NCBI GenBank assembly: GCA_005884705.1
Contig: VBAF01000090.1
Location: 1 to 9,501, forward strand
Direction of reading: 5' to 3'
Source: Alphaproteobacteria bacterium
Lineage (GTDB): Bacteria > Pseudomonadota > Alphaproteobacteria > Reyranellales > Reyranellaceae
DNA: 9,501 bases
Below are positions 5,655 to 9,501 of this stretch, piece after piece. The notes below the pieces were generated by a model. That model made no database searches, was not told where the DNA came from, and saw only the letters and a list, made by a program, of their open reading frames with translations. The position numbers and the translations under genes are program-made. Each line of letters opens with the position of its first letter. Positions within the stretch are counted from its first letter, which is position 1.

Positions 5655-7035
5655 CGTCCGCGCAAGTGTGCCACCGAATTGGCGTAGTAGGCGAGCAGCG
5701 GCCGCTCGGCCGGTACGGCGGCGAACAGTCCGTCGCGCTCGCCGACCAGATGACGCAAGGCCAGCATGCGCAGGCCGACATGGATGGCATAATCGCGGTC
5801 GCCGCGCGGCACGTAGAGCGCAGCTTGAGCTCGAATTCGTCGAGCGGCTGCTCGGCGTCGAGCAGCACGGTGGCGACCAGCGACACCGGCAGCACCGGCA
5901 CCAGGTGCGCGACCTCGCCCATCACGTCCGCCGCGAGCTTGCCGATGATCTCGAAGCGGCGCTCCTTGTCGAGCCCGCGCAGATCGCCGCTTCCGTGGCC
6001 GGCGCCGGCATGCGCCGCAAGCCACGCCCGCGCCGAGACCAGCCGGCCGAAATTTACGCAGGCATAGCCGAAGCGGTACCAGCGGCCGGTCATCATCAGC
6101 CAGAGTTGGCTCGACCAGAAGCCCGCCGCCGTGCGCACCGCATGCCACAGGCCGCGGCGCGGCGCCGCGCGATCGAGTTGCAGCAGCAGGGTGCGATCCT
6201 CCAGCACGCGGTCGTAGTTCAGCGCCACCGGCACGAAGACGATGTCGTGAGCGCCCTGCGGATCGAACGACTTCAGCATGTAGTCGTAGAGGCCGAGCTT
6301 GGGCTCGCGCAGCCTGCCGTCGCGCGACAGCCCGCCCTCGGGATACATCGCCTGCGCCACGCCCGCCTCGGTCGCCATGTGGACGTAGCGCTCGAGCACG
6401 CGGCGGTAGAGCGGATTGCGCGAATCGCGGCGCACGAAATAGGCGCCCATCGAGCGGATGAGCTGCTGCAGCGGCCAGATGCGGGCCCATTCGCCGACGG
6501 CATAGGACAGCGCCGTGCGCTCGGCCGCGAGGAAGGCAACCAGCACGTAGTCCATGTTGCTGCGGTGGTTCATGACGAACACCACCGCCGTGCCGGGCGC
6601 CACGCCGGCCAGGGTCTCGGCATCGGCGAAGCCCAGCCGCACGCGGTAGAACAGGCGGGCGAGCGCGCGGGCCAGCGCATAGCCGACGCGGAAGTAGATG
6701 TAGGCGTTGAAGCTCGGCACGATCTCGCGCGCGTAGCGGTGGACCTCGGCCATTGCCACGTCGCGCGGCAGGTTGCCGGCGCGGGCATGCTCGTTGGCGG
6801 CCTCGACGACCGACGGGTCGTAGACCAGGCGGTCGATCAGCACCTGCCGCCGGGTGAGCTGGAACGGCTTGATCTCGACGTCGAGCCGGCGGTTGACCGA
6901 GTCGATCAGGCGGTTGAGCCGGCGGCGCAACAGCCAGCCGACGCTCGGGATCAGCAGCCGGCCGACCAGCGACCATAGCGCGAGGGCGCCGATCGCCAGC
7001 AGGAGCCAGAGCGGGACCGCGACCGGCTCGCCCAT
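5651..7035 (-). pseudogene. PlsB-like glycerol-3-phosphate/lysophosphatidate acyltransferase, frameshifted near 5820
   Basis: The N-terminal 405 codons encode a membrane-anchored acyltransferase: a hydrophobic helix at about 7-35, the HX4D motif NHRSNMD (H157, D162), GAYFVRRDSRNPLY (197-210), YPEGGLSRDGR (231-241) and FVPVALNYDRV. The order matches PlsB/PlsC-type enzymes that acylate glycerol-3-phosphate or its lyso product in phospholipid synthesis. After LDEFELKL (ending at 5821) the frame turns into Cys/Ser/Pro-rich non-homologous sequence. The neighbouring frame instead carries the expected end, LYVPRGDRDYAIHVGLRML and LLAYYANSVAHLRGR, stopping at 5651 in an ATGA overlap with BrkB. One missing base near 5816-5823 explains this; repaired, the protein is about 461 residues. 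The unrepaired frame stays open to 4771 as a 754-codon ORF whose second half is an artefact. The MAPEG gene ends ten bases upstream. Confidence 0.85.
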
Positions 7036-7045
7036 GGCCCGGCCG

Positions 7046-7426
7046 TCAGAGCGCGCGGATGCCGGCGAAGATCAGCGTCGCCGCCGCCCAGGCCAGGATG
7101 ACCGTCGTGGCGATGGCGCCCGCCGCCCGGCCATAGGGCACGAAGCCCAGCATGCCGCCGGCATGGAGCAGGCGGGCGACCACCAGGATGATGGCGAGGA
7201 TGTCGGCCATGCGATGGCCGGTCGGCCCATGCATCATCCAGAGCAGGATCAGGGTGAGCGGCACCAGCTCGAGCAGGTTGCCGTGGGCGCGGATGGCGGC
7301 GGTCATTTCGCGATCGCCGCCATCGCCCAGGAAGATCTTCTTCCTGGTCCGCAGGCGGCCGACATGGAGCGTCAGGACCACGGCCAAGAGGCCCAGCAGG
7401 CCGGCGCAGATAAAAAAGACTGCCAC
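7046..7426 (-). CDS. MAPEG family membrane protein
   Basis: A 126-residue, four-helix inner-membrane protein. Helices are at about 2-20, 53-66, 75-95 and 102-123. Between helices 1 and 2 is the MAPEG signature: RKKIFLGDGGD, then RAHGNLLELVPLTLILL. MAPEG proteins act on lipophilic electrophiles, often with glutathione; the bacterial members of this MlaE-unrelated branch are mostly uncharacterised. I chose the GTG at 7426 because a strong purine-rich Shine-Dalgarno run lies 8-19 bases upstream and the product length fits the family. The ATG at 7459 would add 11 residues including a Gly run, and has no ribosome binding site. The frame is open much further upstream (to 7870), but that part is antisense to msrA and shows no MAPEG character. 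It heads the MAPEG/acyltransferase/BrkB operon and is divergent from msrA. Confidence 0.85.
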   Translation of the reverse strand: MAVFFICAGLLGLLAVVLTLHVGRLRTRKKIFLGDGGDREMTAAIRAHGNLLELVPLTLILLWMMHGPTGHRMADILAIILVVARLLHAGGMLGFVPYGRAAGAIATTVILAWAAATLIFAGIRAL

Positions 7427-7434
7427 GAGCGCGG

Positions 7435-7446
7435 CCCCTCCCCCTC
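7435..7446 (-). promoter_or_regulatory. Shine-Dalgarno run that sets the MAPEG start
   Basis: The minus strand reads GAGGGGGAGGGG here, with a GGAGG core ten bases before the GTG at 7426. The run lies downstream of the competing ATG at 7459, so it can only serve the GTG start. This decides the start in favour of 7426. Confidence 0.65.
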
Positions 7447-7461
7447 GATTCGGCGGCATTC

Positions 7462-7471
7462 TATGGCCATA
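7462..7471. promoter_or_regulatory. 10-bp perfect palindrome in the MAPEG/msrA divergent region
   Basis: TATGGCCATA is its own reverse complement. It sits in the 75-base gap between the divergent MAPEG and msrA starts, about 30 bases before msrA. It could be an operator or part of a promoter for either gene. No known operator consensus is matched, so the role is a guess. Confidence 0.25.
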
Positions 7472-7489
7472 TTGCAGCCGGGCAAAACG

Positions 7490-7494
7490 AGGAG
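7490..7494 (+). promoter_or_regulatory. Shine-Dalgarno site for msrA
   Basis: AGGAG lies seven bases before the ATG at 7502. It selects this start within a much longer open frame that runs back antisense through the MAPEG and acyltransferase genes. Confidence 0.75.
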
Positions 7495-7501
7495 CGGACC
7501 C

Positions 7502-8167
7502 ATGTGGCAGATGCTTCGCAAGAAAGCCGAGATACCGACAGCCGATCGCGCCCTGCCGGGGCGGACCGAACCGGCCTTCGCGGTGCCGGCGACCCATTTC
7601 ATCAACGGCAACCGAATCCAGCCGCCGTTCCCGGCCGGGCTCGAGCAGGCGATGTTCGGATTGGGCTGCTTCTGGGGCGCCGAGCGCAAGTTCTGGGAGG
7701 CGCCCGGGGTCTATGCCACCGCCGTCGGCTATGCCGCGGGCTTCACGCCCAACCCGACCTACGAGGAGGTCTGCTCGGGCTACACCGGCCACAACGAGGT
7801 GGTGATGGTGTGGTTCGATCCGAAGAAGACTTCGTATGAGGCGCTGCTCAAGGTCTTCTGGGAGGCGCACGACCCGACCCAGGGCATGCGCCAGGGCAAT
7901 GATGTCGGCACGCAGTACCGCTCCGGCATCTACACTTTCTCAGCCCAGCAGAAGAAGGCCGCCGAGGCCTCGCGCGCGCTCTTCCAGAAGGCGCTCGCCA
8001 AGCACGGCATGCGCGACGCGATCACGACGGAGATCCTCGACGCGCCGCCGTTCTACTATGCCGAGGACTATCACCAGCAGTATCTCGCCAAGAATCCGAA
8101 CGGCTATTGCGGGCTGGGTGGCACCGGCGTGAGCTGCCCGATCGGGGTTGGCGTGGCGGCGGAGTAA
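7502..8167 (+). CDS. msrA: Peptide methionine-S-sulfoxide reductase MsrA
   Basis: A 221-residue cytoplasmic enzyme that reduces the S-epimer of methionine sulfoxide in oxidised proteins, with thioredoxin as the usual electron donor. The catalytic motif GCFWGAE (55-61) holds the nucleophile C56. Other conserved segments are GYAAGFTPNPTYEEVCSGYTGHNEVV (77-101), QGNDVGTQYRSGIY (131-144) and YYAEDYHQQYLAKNPNGYCG (185-204). Recycling cysteines are C203 and C212, nine apart, one more than I recall for E. coli MsrA. The first 50 residues, including THFINGN, are as in other proteobacterial MsrA proteins. The start is set by an AGGAG seven bases upstream. It is divergent from the MAPEG gene, with the globin gene 72 bases downstream. 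No MsrB domain or msrB gene is in the window. Confidence 0.96.
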   Translation: MWQMLRKKAEIPTADRALPGRTEPAFAVPATHFINGNRIQPPFPAGLEQAMFGLGCFWGAERKFWEAPGVYATAVGYAAGFTPNPTYEEVCSGYTGHNEVVMVWFDPKKTSYEALLKVFWEAHDPTQGMRQGNDVGTQYRSGIYTFSAQQKKAAEASRALFQKALAKHGMRDAITTEILDAPPFYYAEDYHQQYLAKNPNGYCGLGGTGVSCPIGVGVAAE

Positions 8168-8219
8168 CGGCGAAACACACGCAACGATTCGGGCCGGCGG
8201 GGAAATCCGCGGGCAACGC

Positions 8220-8239
8220 GCGGGGCTTACGTCCCCCGC
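8220..8239 (+). other. GC-rich stem-loop abutting the globin start codon
   Basis: GCGGGG (8220-8225) pairs perfectly with CCCCGC (8234-8239) around an eight-base loop, and the ATG begins at 8240. The only SD-like run before the gene (GGGG) is inside this stem, so it could limit ribosome access. In so GC-rich a genome a 6-bp stem may be chance. Confidence 0.3.
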
Positions 8240-8641
8240 ATGACACCGCAGCAAATCGCTCTCGTTCAGACGAGCTTCGCCAAGGTCGTGCCGATTGCCG
8301 GCACGGCTGCCGACCTGTTCTCGGACGTGCGCCGCATGTTCCCGCAGGACCTTGCGGAGCAGAAGAAGAAGCTGATGGCGATGCTCGGCACCGTCGTCGC
8401 CGGTCTCGCGCGCCTCGATACGCTGCTCCCCGCGATCTGCGCCCTGGGCGAGCGTCATGCCGGCTATGGCGTGAAGGTCGAGCAGTTCACGCCGGTCGGT
8501 GCGGCGCTTCTGTGGGCGCTCGAGCAGGGCTTGGGCAACGAGTTCACGCCCGATGTCGAGGACGCCTGGGCGACGGCCTATGGCATGCTCTCGCAAGCCA
8601 TGATCGACGCCATGATGAGGAAGGTATCGAAGGCGGCATAG
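8240..8641 (+). CDS. Single-domain bacterial globin with shortened B/C helix region
   Basis: A 133-residue heme protein of the VHb/rhizobial single-domain globin type. It opens with MTPQQIALVQTSFAKVVPIAGTAADLF and continues MFPQDLAEQKKKLMAML, LGERHAGYGV and TPVGAALLWALEQGLG. H73 is the likely proximal (F8) ligand, F34 the CD1 phenylalanine and Q41 the distal E7 position; the 32-residue E7-F8 spacing equals that of VHb. Compared with the pattern I recall (AADLF-YxRLFEIA-PxVRxxFP), this sequence reads AADLF directly into SDVRRMFP. About eight residues are missing, including the usual Tyr B10. It may bind O2, NO or CO, but ligand handling could be altered or the fold damaged. The start at 8240 matches family N-termini, though the ribosome binding site is poor. 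It follows msrA in the same direction. Confidence 0.85.
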   Translation: MTPQQIALVQTSFAKVVPIAGTAADLFSDVRRMFPQDLAEQKKKLMAMLGTVVAGLARLDTLLPAICALGERHAGYGVKVEQFTPVGAALLWALEQGLGNEFTPDVEDAWATAYGMLSQAMIDAMMRKVSKAA

Positions 8642-8646
8642 ATCTT

Positions 8647-8663
8647 CAGGCCGCTCAGGCCTG
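8647..8663 (+). terminator. Possible weak terminator hairpin after the globin gene
   Basis: CAGGCC (8647-8652) and GGCCTG (8658-8663) form a perfect 6-bp stem with a five-base loop, five bases after the globin stop. No T tract follows, so this is at most a weak or factor-dependent terminator. Confidence 0.3.
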
Positions 8664-8713
8664 CGAGTCGCCGTCGTCGAGCGCCGGCCCTGTTGAATAC
8701 ATCCTGTCCATGA

Positions 8714-9451
8714 ATGACGTATGATTCGGGCGTGCCGCCGTCCGTGTCCGAGCCCGAGCAGATTTCCATCGTCCATGCCGATGCCGAGCTGCCGCTCACG
8801 TTCGTTCGCAGCCGGCGGGCGCGTCGTGTTTCCCTGCGGGTCGACACCGCGCGCCGGCGCATCGTGCTGACTGCGCCGATGCGCATGTCGCGCGACATGG
8901 CGCTCCGCTTTGCCTATGGGCAGGGCGGCTGGATCGCCGCGCGGCTGAAGCGCCTGCCGCAGCCGCGGCCGTTTCAGGACGGTGCCGAGGTACCGGTGTT
9001 CGGCGTGCCGCACCGCATCCGTCACCGGCCCGGCGCGCGTGGCACGGTGTGGCTGGAGGACGGCGAGATCCACGTTGCGGGCCATGCCGAGCATCTGCCG
9101 CGTCGGCTGCGCGACTGGCTGATCGGCGAGCTGCGCCGGCGGGTGATGCCGCTGGTTGCTGCCAAGGCGGAGAAGATCCAGCGCCCGGTCACGCGGGTCG
9201 GCCTGCGCGACAGCCGCTCGCGCTGGGGCAGCTGCGGGCCGGAAGGCAGCCTGTCTTTCTCCTGGCGCCTGGTGTTCGCGCCGCTCGAGGTGCTCGATTA
9301 TCTGGTCGCGCACGAGGTGGCGCACCTCGTGCACAAGAATCACGGACCGCGCTTCTGGGCCGAGACCAGCGGGTTGTGCGACGGCCCGATGGCGGGTCCT
9401 CGCGCCTGGCTCCGGGCCAACGGCGAGATCCTGTTGCAGTATGGCGCCTGA
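8714..9451 (+). CDS. YgjP/SprT-like zinc metallopeptidase (M48-type, DUF45)
   Basis: A 245-residue soluble protein of the YgjP-like family. The N-terminal half (about 25-125) has the family pattern RSRRARRVSLRVDTARRRIVLTAP and GQGGWIAARLKRL. The C-terminal half carries VGLRDSRSRWGSCGPEGSLSFSWRL (162-186) and the zinc site HEVAHLVHKNHGPRFW (200-215), where H200 and H204 would bind zinc with E201 as catalytic base and H210 as a further probable ligand. YgjP homologues are predicted zinc-dependent proteases; the substrate is unknown. There is no signal peptide or membrane segment. The ATG at 8714 is the first in frame; GTG codons at 8732 and 8744 are alternatives, because the first 15 or so residues are not typical of the domain. 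The 72-base gap after the globin gene holds a hairpin, so this gene may be transcribed separately. Confidence 0.9.
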   Translation: MTYDSGVPPSVSEPEQISIVHADAELPLTFVRSRRARRVSLRVDTARRRIVLTAPMRMSRDMALRFAYGQGGWIAARLKRLPQPRPFQDGAEVPVFGVPHRIRHRPGARGTVWLEDGEIHVAGHAEHLPRRLRDWLIGELRRRVMPLVAAKAEKIQRPVTRVGLRDSRSRWGSCGPEGSLSFSWRLVFAPLEVLDYLVAHEVAHLVHKNHGPRFWAETSGLCDGPMAGPRAWLRANGEILLQYGA

Positions 9452-9463
9452 GGGCGGCCTCAG
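9448..9463. terminator. Possible shared hairpin at convergent gene ends
   Basis: CTGAGG (9448-9453) and CCTCAG (9458-9463) form a perfect 6-bp stem with loop GCGG. It contains the peptidase stop codon and, on the other strand, the stop of the candidate minus-strand gene. There is no T tract on either side, so the evidence is position and symmetry only. Confidence 0.3.
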
Positions 9464-9501
9464 TCCTTGCCGGCGCTTGCCTTCCAGCGCGGCGTGGCCG
9501 C
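9460..9501 (-). CDS. Possible C-terminal end of a minus-strand gene, unidentified
   Basis: Read on the minus strand from the window edge, the sequence gives AATPRWKASAGKD and a TGA at 9462-9460. The fragment is too short to identify. It is proposed because its stop falls nine bases after the peptidase stop and shares a symmetric hairpin with it. A plus-strand frame is also open over these bases, so this could be wrong. Confidence 0.3.
   Translation of the reverse strand, partial: AATPRWKASAGKD

Noticed and set aside
4752..6978. Long plus-strand open frames rich in Arg, His, Asp and Gln opposite BrkB and the acyltransferase
   Set aside because: They are antisense shadows of GC-rich genes. 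The minus-strand frames hold recognisable family motifs in the same bases.
6854..7501. N-terminal extension of the msrA frame
   Set aside because: It is open but antisense to the MAPEG and acyltransferase genes, and has no homology character. AGGAG seven bases before 7502 fixes the true start.
8107..8724. A 205-codon plus-strand frame overlapping msrA's end and the globin
   Set aside because: It is an out-of-phase reading of the globin gene with no family motif; the globin frame explains the same bases.
7940..9343. A 467-codon minus-strand ORF across msrA, the globin and the peptidase
   Set aside because: It is antisense to three recognisable genes, including the MsrA C-terminus and the HEVAH zinc site, and its composition is that of a shadow frame.

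Overview
The window is very GC-rich, with strong G/C preference at third codon positions, and the gene families point to an alphaproteobacterium of a Rhodospirillales/Rhizobiales type. Examples are a rubrerythrin / Fe-S oxidoreductase / DUF3501 cluster, a D-glycerate dehydrogenase beside a secreted SH3 protein, and a small rhizobial-type globin. This placement is inferred from protein character, not from a database search. Apart from a few short intergenic gaps the window is fully coding. No RNA gene, insertion sequence, CRISPR array or prophage signal was seen.

Layout. (1) 1-2050, plus strand: the last codons of an upstream gene, probably rubrerythrin, then a clear intrinsic terminator, then a two-gene operon of a double-cluster Fe-S oxidoreductase with CCG-type domains and a DUF3501 protein. 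(2) 2054-3630, minus strand: a secreted SH3-domain protein followed by a TonB-type protein with a long proline-rich spacer, convergent with DUF3501. (3) 3754-4749, plus strand: D-glycerate dehydrogenase/glyoxylate reductase, divergent from the SH3 gene. (4) 7426 down to about 4771, minus strand: an apparent membrane/lipid operon of a MAPEG protein, a PlsB-like acyltransferase and a YihY/BrkB membrane protein. (5) 7502-8641, plus strand: msrA, divergent from the MAPEG gene, then a single-domain globin. (6) 8714-9451, plus strand: a YgjP/SprT-like zinc metallopeptidase. A minus-strand gene probably ends at 9460.

The most notable observations are lesions. The acyltransferase reading frame breaks near 5820: its conserved C-terminus continues in another frame and ends in an ATGA overlap with the BrkB start. 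The BrkB tail is shifted by a perfect 11-bp tandem duplication (4843-4864). Together the two shifts give a deceptive 754-codon ORF covering both genes. The globin lacks about eight residues covering the end of helix B and the start of helix C, where the distal Tyr B10 normally lies. These may be real mutations or assembly errors; read-level data would decide.

Functionally, rubrerythrin, the Fe-S/DUF3501 pair, MsrA and the globin fit handling of peroxide, damaged protein or reactive gases. The Fe-S/DUF3501/rubrerythrin set is the best candidate here for a poorly described biochemical system.
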